From: an uncultured Lachnospiraceae bacterium
GTDB taxonomy: Bacteria > Bacillota > Clostridia > Lachnospirales > Lachnospiraceae
Assembly: GCA_910579735.1 (NCBI GenBank)
Contig: CAJTUZ010000002.1
Location: forward strand, 1-64,000
Direction: 5' to 3'
Length of the DNA: 64,000 nucleotides
This document shows, piece after piece, positions 44,067 to 52,033 of the stretch (its first letter is position 1; each line of letters starts with the position of its first letter). The position numbers and the translations under genes are program-made. The notes beneath the pieces are model-generated. The model was given only the letters and a program-made list of their open reading frames with translations. It ran no database searches and had not been told where the DNA came from.

Positions 44067-44094
44067 CGGGAGATGGTACTTGTACCATCTCCCG
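44067..44094 (+). other. Perfect intercistronic hairpin
   Basis: CGGGAGATGGTA pairs perfectly with TACCATCTCCCG around a 4-nt loop, without a T-run. It lies between the binding-protein and permease genes, where such stems often stabilise the upstream mRNA and reduce expression of the downstream genes. Confidence 0.75.
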
Positions 44095-44117
44095 TTCACT
44101 GAAAGGAGGTAGTGGGG

Positions 44118-45830
44118 ATGGCATCTAAAAGCAGAAGTGCGCAGTTAGACCGTAAGAAGTTATTTTCCGACCCGGTCACAGTGGGAATGATCGTCATTCT
44201 TCTTATTTTTCTGACCCTGTTTATCTGTTATCCGTTATTTGTATTGTTGATCGACAGTGTTTACACGGAAGGAAGCGTGACGTTAGACGTTTTCAGGCGC
44301 GTATTGAATATGCAGCGGTTCCGTACCGCATTTGGAAATACGGTAGTATTGGGGTTTTTGACAAGTATTTTATCGACATTGATCGGATTATTGTTTGCTT
44401 ATGTGGATGTTTATGTAAAGGTAAGAAGCAAAGTGGTAGGGAGACTGTTTCAGGTAGTATCGCTGCTGCCGGTCGTTTCACCGCCGTTTGTTCTGTCTTT
44501 ATCAACGATCATGCTGTTTGGGCGAAGCGGTATTATTACCCGCTCACTCTTACATATTTATGATTCGAATGTATATGGTCTGAAGGGAATTGTTGTAGTG
44601 CAGACGCTGACCTTTTTCCCTGTCTGCTATATGATGTTAAAAGGCCTTTTGAAAAATATCGACCCGTCTTTGGAGGAAGCGGCAAGAGATATCGGCGCTT
44701 CACGGATGAAAGTATTTTCTACAGTGACGCTGCCTTTATTGCTGCCGGGACTCGGCAACGCCTTTTTGGTTACGTTTATCGAATCCGTGGCGGATTTTGC
44801 GAACCCGATGTTAATCGGCGGCGATTATGATACGCTGGCAACGACTATTTACTTACAGGTAACAGGCTCTTACGATTCGACCGGCGCTGCGGCTATGTCC
44901 GTCGTATTGTTATCGCTGACATTAATACTGTTTTTCGTACAAAAATATTATCTGGAAAAGAAAACAGCGGCAACTCTTACCGGAAAGGCTTCCAGGGCAA
45001 GAATGCTGATCGAAGATAAAAGCGTAACGATCCCGCTTACGATCTTTTGTTCTCTCGTAGCGGCGTTTGTTATTCTCATGTATATTATGATTCCGTTTGG
45101 TGCGTTGTTTAAGCTGTGGGGGCGTGACTATTCGCTTTCCCTGAAGTGGTTTGAATATTTATTTAAGTACAGCGGATTTAAGGCATTTAAAGATTCCTTT
45201 ATTTTATCGATTATCGCCGCACCGATCACGGCACTGCTGTCGATGGTGATCTCTTATCTGGTCGTAAAAAAGAAATTTAAGTCCAAAGGTTTCATAGAGT
45301 TCATATCCATGCTGGCTATGGCGGTTCCCGGAACGGTACTCGGTATCGGATATATCAGAGGATATGCCAACGGTATTTTCCATACGGGCATTCTGAGCGG
45401 TTTATACGGAACGGGACTGATCCTGATCATCGTATTTATCATACGAAGCCTGCCGGTCGGTACGAGAAGCGGTATTTCCGCACTGCGCCAGATCGATAAG
45501 TCGATCGAAGAATCCGCCTATAATCTCGGAGCAGGAAGCGGCAAAGTATTTATGACGGTGACGCTGCCGCTTATTAAAGATTCTTTTTTCAGCGGTCTGG
45601 TAACCTCGTTTGTCAGAAGCATTACGGCGATCAGCGCCATTATCCTGCTTGTGACGCCGCAGTTTTTACTGATTACCTGTCAGATCAACGAGTTTGCGGA
45701 GAAAGGATATTACGGCGTGGCCTGTGCCTATGCGACGATCTTGATTTTGATCGTATATTTCTCGGTACTGTTGATGAATCTGTTTATCCGTTTCTTCGGA
45801 ACGAGCAGGAAGATAAAGGAGGAAAATTAA
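44118..45830 (+). CDS. Two-domain ABC transporter permease (FbpB/AfuB-like)
   Basis: This membrane protein of about 570 aa carries two fused permease halves, each with an EAA loop: LEEAARDIGASRMKVFSTVT and IEESAYNLGAGSGKVFMTVT. Around twelve transmembrane segments are expected. AAAGGAGGT is ideally spaced for ATG 44118. It starts after the intercistronic hairpin and ends 1 nt before the ATPase gene. The double-length form is typical of Fbp/SfuB iron-type and related organic-anion importers. Confidence 0.92.
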   Translation: MASKSRSAQLDRKKLFSDPVTVGMIVILLIFLTLFICYPLFVLLIDSVYTEGSVTLDVFRRVLNMQRFRTAFGNTVVLGFLTSILSTLIGLLFAYVDVYVKVRSKVVGRLFQVVSLLPVVSPPFVLSLSTIMLFGRSGIITRSLLHIYDSNVYGLKGIVVVQTLTFFPVCYMMLKGLLKNIDPSLEEAARDIGASRMKVFSTVTLPLLLPGLGNAFLVTFIESVADFANPMLIGGDYDTLATTIYLQVTGSYDSTGAAAMSVVLLSLTLILFFVQKYYLEKKTAATLTGKASRARMLIEDKSVTIPLTIFCSLVAAFVILMYIMIPFGALFKLWGRDYSLSLKWFEYLFKYSGFKAFKDSFILSIIAAPITALLSMVISYLVVKKKFKSKGFIEFISMLAMAVPGTVLGIGYIRGYANGIFHTGILSGLYGTGLILIIVFIIRSLPVGTRSGISALRQIDKSIEESAYNLGAGSGKVFMTVTLPLIKDSFFSGLVTSFVRSITAISAIILLVTPQFLLITCQINEFAEKGYYGVACAYATILILIVYFSVLLMNLFIRFFGTSRKIKEEN

Positions 45831-45831
45831 T

Positions 45832-46911
45832 ATGTCGGAATCAAAAGGAATTCGTTTGGAACATATTTCGAAAATATATCAGGACCCCAAAACAGGCAAA
45901 GACTTTAAAGCCGTGGATGATACAAATCTTGTCATTGAGCCGGGAAGTTTCGTTACGCTTCTTGGGCCTTCCGGATGCGGTAAGACGACGACGCTCAGGA
46001 TGATTGCGGGTTTTGAAAGTCCGGATGAAGGGGAAATCTACATCGGGGATGAGGCGGTCAACGAACTGACGCCCAACAAGCGGGATACGGCTATGGTATT
46101 TCAGAGCTATGCATTGTTTCCCCATTATAACGTGTTTGATAATGTAGCGTATGGACTGAAACTTCGTAAGATGGATGCGGAAACGATCCGCAAAAAGGTC
46201 ATGAAGATCCTTGATTTGGTGGAGCTTGGCGGTATGGAAGCGCGTATGACCAATCAGCTTTCCGGCGGGCAGCAGCAGAGGGTCGCTCTGGCCAGAGCGC
46301 TTGTCGTAGAACCGAGCGTATTATTATTTGACGAACCGCTGTCCAATCTGGATGCCAAACTGCGTGTATCGATGCGTACCGAAATCCGTAATATCCAACA
46401 GCGTGTGGGCATTACGGCGGTGTATGTTACCCATGACCAGAGCGAAGCTATGGCGCTTTCCGATCAGATCATCATTATGAACAAAGGCGTGGTAGCGCAG
46501 ATCGGCACGCCGCAGGAGATTTACTACCATCCGAAAGATGCTTTTGTGGCAAACTTTATCGGCGAGGCCAATTTCCTGAAAGGGAAACTGGAATCCAAGG
46601 ATGGAGATAAAGGCGTCATGCGTATCTATGATCAGAACGTTGCCGTGGAAAATGTAGGGGAACTGGCCAAAGGTGATGAGTGTATGCTGGTTCTGCGTCC
46701 GGAATCCGCTGTGCTGGATACGGCAGGACAACTCCCCTGTCAGGTGACAATGAGCTGTTTTATGGGTTCCTATCAGCATTATCATGTGAAAGTGGGAGAT
46801 TTTATCGTACAGATCATGGATTTTAACCCGAAGCATAAGCGGATATTCTGTGTCGGAGAAAGTGCGTTTATTAAATTTGATGCCTGTGACAGCCACATTC
46901 TGAAAGCATAA
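45832..46911 (+). CDS. ABC transporter ATP-binding protein (PotA/FbpC type)
   Basis: This 359-aa cytoplasmic ATPase has Walker A GPSGCGKTT, a Q-loop in FQSYALFPHYN, the signature LSGGQQQRVALARAL, Walker B VLLFDEPLSNLDAK and the H-loop YVTHDQSEA. A C-terminal TOBE-type beta domain follows from about residue 235. AAAGGAGGAAAA precedes the ATG. It energises the upstream two-domain permease. Confidence 0.95.
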   Translation: MSESKGIRLEHISKIYQDPKTGKDFKAVDDTNLVIEPGSFVTLLGPSGCGKTTTLRMIAGFESPDEGEIYIGDEAVNELTPNKRDTAMVFQSYALFPHYNVFDNVAYGLKLRKMDAETIRKKVMKILDLVELGGMEARMTNQLSGGQQQRVALARALVVEPSVLLFDEPLSNLDAKLRVSMRTEIRNIQQRVGITAVYVTHDQSEAMALSDQIIIMNKGVVAQIGTPQEIYYHPKDAFVANFIGEANFLKGKLESKDGDKGVMRIYDQNVAVENVGELAKGDECMLVLRPESAVLDTAGQLPCQVTMSCFMGSYQHYHVKVGDFIVQIMDFNPKHKRIFCVGESAFIKFDACDSHILKA

Positions 46912-46963
46912 AAAGGCGGTTCAGGTTGATAAAACAAAAAAAGAAGGATAGAGGAGGAGCAGC

Positions 46964-48478
46964 ATGCAGGGATATTTAGAAGCAGTCAGTGCAGAAACCA
47001 GAATATTGCTAGTTTTGTCGATCATACTTTTTGCTGGTTTTATTATGACAAGGCTGACGAATACCTTGAATCTTCCGAAGGTCAGCGGTTATATTCTGGC
47101 GGGAATCCTGATCGGACCGTGCGGACTGAATATGATTCCCCAGAATATGATCGACGATATGAGTTTTATCAGTGACCTTGCCCTGGCGTTTATTGCCTTC
47201 GGCGTAGGGAAATTTTTCAAAAAAGAAGTCATCATGAAGACCGGCAGTAAGGTTTTGATCGTTACCTTTTTCGAAGCGATGACGGCAGGCGTGCTCGTAA
47301 CACTGTTTTCCCGTTTTGTTTTCGGTCTTGATTCGGATTTTGCACTGATCCTCGGCGCAATAGCGACGGCAACGGCGCCGGCCAGCACCATGATGACCAT
47401 CAATCAGTATAAAGCCAAAGGAGAATTCGTCAATACGCTTTTACAGATCGTGGCCCTGGATGATGTAGTATGTCTCCTGACGTTCAGTATTGTGTCCGCC
47501 GTTGCAGGCGCTTCCGGAGGGGAGGGCGTTACGGCGCAGGAGATCATGATTCCGGTTGCCTATAATCTTTTGGCGCTGCTTCTTGGATTTTTCTGCGGTT
47601 ACTTTTTGAGCAGGCTTTTGATCCCGACAAGAAGCAAAGACAACCGCCTGATTCTTGCGATAGCCATGCTGGCCGGGATTTCGGGGATCTGTACGTATCT
47701 GAATATTTCTCCGCTCCTGTCCTGTATGGTCTTTGGCACATCGTACATCAATCTGACCAGGGATAAGAAATTGTACAGGCAGCTCAATAACTTTACACCG
47801 CCGGTTATGTCCCTGTTCTTCATTGTATCCGGTATGAAACTGGATATCCGCATGTTGGGAACGGTCGGGATGATCGGTATAGCATATTTCGTGGTGCGTA
47901 TTGTCGGTAAATATGTCGGGACATATGTCGGATGCCTGGTAACCGGAATGAGCAGGGAAGCACGCAGCTATATGGGACTGGCTCTGGTGCCGCAGGCAGG
48001 CGTGGCGATCGGACTTGCATTTCTGGGCGAAAGGCTTTTGCCGGATACACATGGACAGCTTCTGCTGACCATTATCCTTTCATCTTCGGTACTGTATGAA
48101 ATGGTAGGGCCCGTCTGTGCCAAACTGGCATTGATCTTCTCCGGCTGTATTACGTTAGACAAGGCCGGGAAAGAAGAGACGGATGCCGGGGAGCAGATGG
48201 CGGTCGACCTTCTGACGGGTGAAATGGAGCTGCAGGAGGCGGAAGAAGAAGGCTTATTCATAGAAACAGAAGAAACGGAAGAGGCGGAGGAAGGCGGTCC
48301 GGAGAAAGAGGTTTCCGTGGCAGAACATCTTCAGGAACTGGAAATGGGCGTGGAGAATCAGGAACTATATGATATCGAAAGGGAGGTTGCGCCGAATAAG
48401 TCCGATAAACCGGATAAAAAAGAACATGCGTCCAAACCGGACAAGCATAAAAAGAAGAAATCCGGAAGAAAGAGATAG
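46964..48478 (+). CDS. CPA2-family cation/proton antiporter
   Basis: This 504-aa membrane protein has about twelve hydrophobic segments. It resembles Kef/NapA-type antiporters: NLPKVSGYILAGILIGPCGL near the start, ALILGAIATATAPASTMMTI, then LQIVALDDVVCLLTF. The C-terminal 90 residues are cytoplasmic, acidic and then Lys-rich, without a recognised TrkA domain. GAGGAGG precedes ATG 46964. It follows the ABC importer after 52 nt. The exchanged ion (Na+ or K+) is not known. Confidence 0.88.
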   Translation: MQGYLEAVSAETRILLVLSIILFAGFIMTRLTNTLNLPKVSGYILAGILIGPCGLNMIPQNMIDDMSFISDLALAFIAFGVGKFFKKEVIMKTGSKVLIVTFFEAMTAGVLVTLFSRFVFGLDSDFALILGAIATATAPASTMMTINQYKAKGEFVNTLLQIVALDDVVCLLTFSIVSAVAGASGGEGVTAQEIMIPVAYNLLALLLGFFCGYFLSRLLIPTRSKDNRLILAIAMLAGISGICTYLNISPLLSCMVFGTSYINLTRDKKLYRQLNNFTPPVMSLFFIVSGMKLDIRMLGTVGMIGIAYFVVRIVGKYVGTYVGCLVTGMSREARSYMGLALVPQAGVAIGLAFLGERLLPDTHGQLLLTIILSSSVLYEMVGPVCAKLALIFSGCITLDKAGKEETDAGEQMAVDLLTGEMELQEAEEEGLFIETEETEEAEEGGPEKEVSVAEHLQELEMGVENQELYDIEREVAPNKSDKPDKKEHASKPDKHKKKKSGRKR

Positions 48479-48492
48479 AAGACGGCCGTAAG

Positions 48493-48529
48493 GAGAGCAT
48501 ATAGCAGGGATGTTATAGCTCTCTTTTTT
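48493..48529 (+). terminator. Intrinsic terminator after the antiporter gene
   Basis: GAGAGC (48493-48498) pairs with GCTCTC (48518-48523), with weaker internal TATA pairing, followed by a T-run. Confidence 0.75.
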
Positions 48530-48656
48530 ATTCCTATGAAAATATTCACCATGAAGGGACGATCCGTGATATAATAAACGCAAGTCCGCTGACTTGTGTT
48601 AGGACATGATACGATATGAAGTCTGACGGCTGGATTTACAAAAGAAGGGGGATTTT

Positions 48657-49154
48657 ATGTTTTCAATTATATGGTCGATTGTTGTATGTTATATTGTTAT
48701 CAGGATAATCAGGCAGAGAAATACGCAAAACGGGAGCGGCGGCACGAATCAGGGGATGCCGCAGGGACGTCTGCCCGGTCAGGGGGGAGCTTTACCCGGG
48801 AACGGCGCTCATTCCCGACGTGTACAGCAGTCCCGGCCTATGCCGCAGCCTCAGCAGATACAACAGTCCGTTCAGTCCCAGCCGGATGAGCCGGAAGCCG
48901 GTTCCACATTGGAATATCTGGAAGAAAAAGCCAGACAGGATGCAATAGAACATGCCAGAGAAAAAAGGGAAGAGGCACAGCGACTGCATAAAAATTACGG
49001 CGGCCTGCGCGTTGCGGAGCGATTCTATGAAGGCAGTGCGGTGCCGAACGGAAAACGGTGTGTCGTCTGCGGTTATTGCGGTGCGGAGAATCTTGTGCCG
49101 ATGATGCCGAGAGAACGCTATAGCTGCTATTTTTGCAGGGAGGCGGTTAATTGA
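48657..49154 (+). CDS. Membrane-anchored protein with C-terminal zinc ribbon
   Basis: This 165-aa protein has one N-terminal transmembrane segment (IIWSIVVCYIVIRIIRQ), a Gly/Gln/Pro-rich low-complexity region and a charged helix (about 85-120). It ends with a four-Cys ribbon, CVVCGYCGAENL with CYFC. The topology is probably N-out or anchored with the ribbon in the cytoplasm. No named family is recognised. AGAAGGGGG precedes the ATG. It is the gene before a MITE-like element and yqeY. Confidence 0.7.
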   Translation: MFSIIWSIVVCYIVIRIIRQRNTQNGSGGTNQGMPQGRLPGQGGALPGNGAHSRRVQQSRPMPQPQQIQQSVQSQPDEPEAGSTLEYLEEKARQDAIEHAREKREEAQRLHKNYGGLRVAERFYEGSAVPNGKRCVVCGYCGAENLVPMMPRERYSCYFCREAVN

Positions 49155-49158
49155 TTGG

Positions 49159-49325
49159 AAAAATAGATGTCAGGCAATTGCGAAACTGGATTTTAGAGTC
49201 ACGAGTCTTGTCAAAATGAATAAAAACGGGGCTCCGATGCAGTGGCAAGTCACCCCTTATTTTATTCATTTTGCCCAAACTCTGTCTGTGAAAGCAAAGT
49301 TTCGCAATCGCCTAAAAATAGATGT
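49159..49325. repeat. Palindromic MITE-like element with 12-bp flanking duplication
   Basis: The element 49171-49313 begins CAGGCAATTGCGAAACT and ends with the inverse AGTTTCGCAATCGCCTA. Internal ATGAATAAAA / TTTTATTCAT segments pair, so most of the 143 bp folds back. It is flanked by identical 12-bp AAAAATAGATGT copies (49159-49170 and 49314-49325), as expected for a target-site duplication. No protein is encoded. It belongs to the family seen at 8751-8951. Confidence 0.75.
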
Positions 49326-49348
49326 TTTTGAAAGGAGATATCAGAATT

Positions 49349-49795
49349 ATGAGTAAGATTGATGAAGTAAGAGCAGAAATGGTCGCAGCAATGAAGAATA
49401 AGGATAAAGAGCGGAAAGATTCGCTTTCCATGCTGCTTTCCGCATTGAAGAACAAGGCGATCGATAAAAGAGAGGATCTGACGGAGGCGGAGGAATTTGA
49501 AGTGATAAACCGCGAGATCAAACAGACGAAAGAAACGCTCGAGACAGCGCCCGCCGACAGAACGGATATTAAAGAACAGTGCGGGAAACGCCTTGCAGTC
49601 TATCAGGAATTTGCGCCGGCGCAGATGAGTGAAGAAGAGATCAAGGGCACGATAAAAGAAGTGCTGGAGGCTCTCGGCATTACCGCGCCTTCCGGAAAAG
49701 ACAAGGGAAAAGTGATGAAAGAACTGATGCCGAAAGTAAAAGGCCGCGCGGATGGCGCGCTTGTAAACAGGCTGGTTGGGGAAGTGTTAGGATAA
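49349..49795 (+). CDS. yqeY: GatB/YqeY-domain protein
   Basis: This 148-aa cytoplasmic protein has the YqeY signature: AMKNKDKERKDSLSMLLSAL, then RTDIKEQ and the C-terminal AVMPRAS-like region GKVMKELMPKVKGRADGALV. The family resembles the tRNA-binding tail of GatB; its own role is not well defined. ATG 49349 follows AAAGGAGAT; the earlier TTG/ATG reading is not supported. It lies 11 nt before the HTH-TPR regulator gene, so the two may be co-transcribed. Confidence 0.92.
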   Translation: MSKIDEVRAEMVAAMKNKDKERKDSLSMLLSALKNKAIDKREDLTEAEEFEVINREIKQTKETLETAPADRTDIKEQCGKRLAVYQEFAPAQMSEEEIKGTIKEVLEALGITAPSGKDKGKVMKELMPKVKGRADGALVNRLVGEVLG

Positions 49796-49806
49796 GAGGA
49801 GAAAGA

Positions 49807-51663
49807 GTGAACGAAAGAAAAATCGGGAAACTGGCTGAATATCTGAGAAAGACCAAACATCTTAGAATGAGGGACGTTTATCAGGGCGTATGCTCTGAAA
49901 CGGCCTATATTCGGCTGGAAACAGGTGAGAGTCTTCCTGAATTTATGACGCTTTCCTATATCTTTTCCAGAATGGGGAAGTCAGTCAATAAAGTCTCGAT
50001 GATGGTAGGTTATAAAGAATATGAGATTTATTGTGTGCAGGAAAAGCTGGAGAAAGCTATTCTGGAAGGCCGCTATCAGGACGCAGGGAAAATACTCGAC
50101 AGCTATCAGAAGCGGAAGACGGCGCCGCTTCCGCCTCATCAGCAGTATATTCTAAAAATGCGGGCGGCTATTATGCTTGAGCAGGGAAAGTATGCGGAGG
50201 CACAAAGATACGTTGAATGTGCGGTCGAGAAAACACTGCCGCAGTTCCATATGGATATGCTCGACGAATATCTGCTGAGCGAAGAGGAATGGACATTACT
50301 TTTGATGTGGCTGCAGTGCAGGCTTTATATGGGGGATAAAGCGATTTACAAGCAATGTAAAAAGATATTGAATATTTTAGAAGAAAGTAAAATAGATTCG
50401 GAAATAAAAATATCTTTGTATCCTAAAGTGGTATGGCTGCTTGCAGAAAGTATGCGGCAGGAAGGAATTGAAGAGCAGGCAGAGAAGATTGTCAGAAAAA
50501 CACTGGAATTATTGGTGGAAAATACCTCTCTGCTTTTCTTTTTGCCTATTTTGGAGATTTTAACGCAGGTTGCCGGAAAGAAAAATGACGAAGCTGAACT
50601 TGCAAAGATCAAAGCCTATATCGCTGCACTGAAATGGAGTTATCAGAGCAGTGGGGTAACAGTATTTGATTCCAAAATTTATCTATGGGAAATAAACAGA
50701 CAAAATAAATTGTATCTGTTGTCTGAGACGGTTAGACAGGAGCGAAAACAAAATAATCTGACACAGGATACGCTGGCTGAGAAGGCGGGACTGGACAGTA
50801 AGACTCTGTCGCGGATCGAGAATGGAGCCAATTTCCCTAAACCACGCACTTTTCGCAGATTAATGAATGCAATTAACTGTGAATATGATATTTACAGGAC
50901 TAATTTAGTAACGGATGATTTTTCTCTGCTTGAAATAGAATGGAAGATTTCAGGGGAGATTATGAGGGAAAATTACAAAAAGGCAAGAAACCTGCTGAAA
51001 AAAATGAAAAAAGGACTTTCGCCTGAATTTAAAGAAAATCGACAATATATTTTATATATAACGATTGTACTGGACGTTCAAGAAAAAAGACTGGATTTGC
51101 GCGAGGCAATTATTTCATGCATACAGGCATTTGAAGTGACACGTCCGTTTGTGCAGGAACGGTTTGAAGTAGCGATGCTTAGTGTACAGGAGACGATAAT
51201 TGCCAATTTTATTGCCAAGCTGTACCGCAGGCAGGGGGATGAGAGTCGTGCGATCATTTTGCTGGAACATGTTTTAGCAGGATTCGATAACAGTGAAGTA
51301 GAAGATAAATATCATTATAAAGAACTTGCGCTTGTATTGGAAAATCTTTCACATTATTGTGAAACAAGTAATGAACTTGAAAAAGCTTTAAATTATTGTA
51401 ACAGGGGAATTAAGCTGTTATTATTATGCGGAAAAGGAGGAATGCTTGGAAGCTTCTTGATGCAGCGTACCTATATTGGAGAGAGATTGAAAAAGGACAA
51501 TGATACGTGCAGGAAAGAGTACGGTATGGTATATCAAATTCTGGAATTAATGCAAATGGAAAATGACAGATGTGCATTGCAAAAGTATTACAGCAATCGT
51601 TATAACAGAAATATTGTTGACGATGCCGGGATTAATCAGAGACACAATATAGATACGTATTAA
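49807..51663 (+). CDS. Large HTH-TPR regulator with two helix-turn-helix domains
   Basis: This 618-aa cytoplasmic protein has a divergent N-terminal helix-turn-helix (about 5-60). A TPR-like helical region follows (for example VQEKLEKAILEGRYQDAGKI). A clear XRE domain begins near residue 305 (RQERKQNNLTQDTLAEKAGL, then SKTLSRIENGANFPKP), followed by more TPR-like repeats to the end. So the HTH-TPR unit appears duplicated. The plan recalls RRNPP peptide-sensing regulators, which usually have one HTH and about 300 aa. GTG 49807 follows AGAGGAGA. A divergent 51-aa exported peptide gene lies right after it. Base use becomes AT-rich inside the gene. Confidence 0.8.
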   Translation: MNERKIGKLAEYLRKTKHLRMRDVYQGVCSETAYIRLETGESLPEFMTLSYIFSRMGKSVNKVSMMVGYKEYEIYCVQEKLEKAILEGRYQDAGKILDSYQKRKTAPLPPHQQYILKMRAAIMLEQGKYAEAQRYVECAVEKTLPQFHMDMLDEYLLSEEEWTLLLMWLQCRLYMGDKAIYKQCKKILNILEESKIDSEIKISLYPKVVWLLAESMRQEGIEEQAEKIVRKTLELLVENTSLLFFLPILEILTQVAGKKNDEAELAKIKAYIAALKWSYQSSGVTVFDSKIYLWEINRQNKLYLLSETVRQERKQNNLTQDTLAEKAGLDSKTLSRIENGANFPKPRTFRRLMNAINCEYDIYRTNLVTDDFSLLEIEWKISGEIMRENYKKARNLLKKMKKGLSPEFKENRQYILYITIVLDVQEKRLDLREAIISCIQAFEVTRPFVQERFEVAMLSVQETIIANFIAKLYRRQGDESRAIILLEHVLAGFDNSEVEDKYHYKELALVLENLSHYCETSNELEKALNYCNRGIKLLLLCGKGGMLGSFLMQRTYIGERLKKDNDTCRKEYGMVYQILELMQMENDRCALQKYYSNRYNRNIVDDAGINQRHNIDTY

Positions 51664-51815
51664 AGCGTATCTATATGTGACTCATTGATTTCGCACGTAG
51701 AAACAGACCACGGATTTTCAAAAGGACATGAGAAAATATTAGAAAAGAAAGATGAAAATCCATTGATCACTAACAATAAAATAATGACAGTTGCAAAATT
51801 TTTCATTTTTTTCAT
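51660..51815 (-). CDS. Small exported peptide
   Basis: This 51-aa product starts with a basic MKKMKN and a hydrophobic FATVIILLLVINGFSSFF, then a polar tail with two Cys (SCPFENPWSVSTCEINE). This is the plan of a secreted signalling or precursor peptide. GGAGG lies 7 nt before ATG 51815, a very good site. Its stop codon overlaps the stop region of the HTH-TPR gene on the other strand. It diverges from the radical-SAM-like gene across a 200-bp AT-rich promoter region. No homology is recognised. A longer in-frame reading upstream lacks a ribosome site. Confidence 0.65.
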   Translation of the reverse strand: MKKMKNFATVIILLLVINGFSSFFSNIFSCPFENPWSVSTCEINESHIDTL

Positions 51816-51847
51816 ACGATAACCTCCGCATATTCGGACATAACGTG

Positions 51848-51868
51848 CCGTATAGATCAATAATACGG
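51848..51868. promoter_or_regulatory. Inverted repeat in the divergent promoter region
   Basis: CCGTAT (51848-51853) and ATACGG (51863-51868) form an operator-like inverted repeat with a 9-nt spacer, located just upstream of the peptide gene's ribosome site. Confidence 0.3.
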
Positions 51869-51882
51869 AATTGTATGTCGCA

Positions 51883-51913
51883 ATTTGTTTTAATTTGTAT
51901 TTATTTGTAATAT
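51883..51913 (+). promoter_or_regulatory. Promoter with three 10-bp-spaced repeats before the radical-SAM-like gene
   Basis: TTGTTT (51885-51890) and TAATAT (51908-51913) have a 17-bp spacer. ATTTGT occurs at 51883, 51893 and 51903, one helical turn apart, overlapping the core promoter. A nearby regulator such as the HTH-TPR protein could bind here; that is inference. Confidence 0.5.
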
Positions 51914-51934
51914 ATCTTACTTGGTAAAAAAGGG

Positions 51935-51982
51935 ACATACCAAAACACGAAGTTTATAACTTCAATTTTTGGTATGTTTTTC
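51935..51982 (+). terminator. Terminator-like leader hairpin (possible attenuator)
   Basis: ACATACCAAAA (51935-51945) pairs with TTTTGGTATGT (51967-51977), with inner GAAGTT/AACTTC, then TTTTTCTTT. It lies between the promoter at 51885-51913 and the radical-SAM-like gene, so transcripts must read through it. Confidence 0.65.
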
Positions 51983-52033
51983 TTTATATTGAAAATATAA
52001 AATAACCCAAATCATTATATGGGAGACAGTGTT

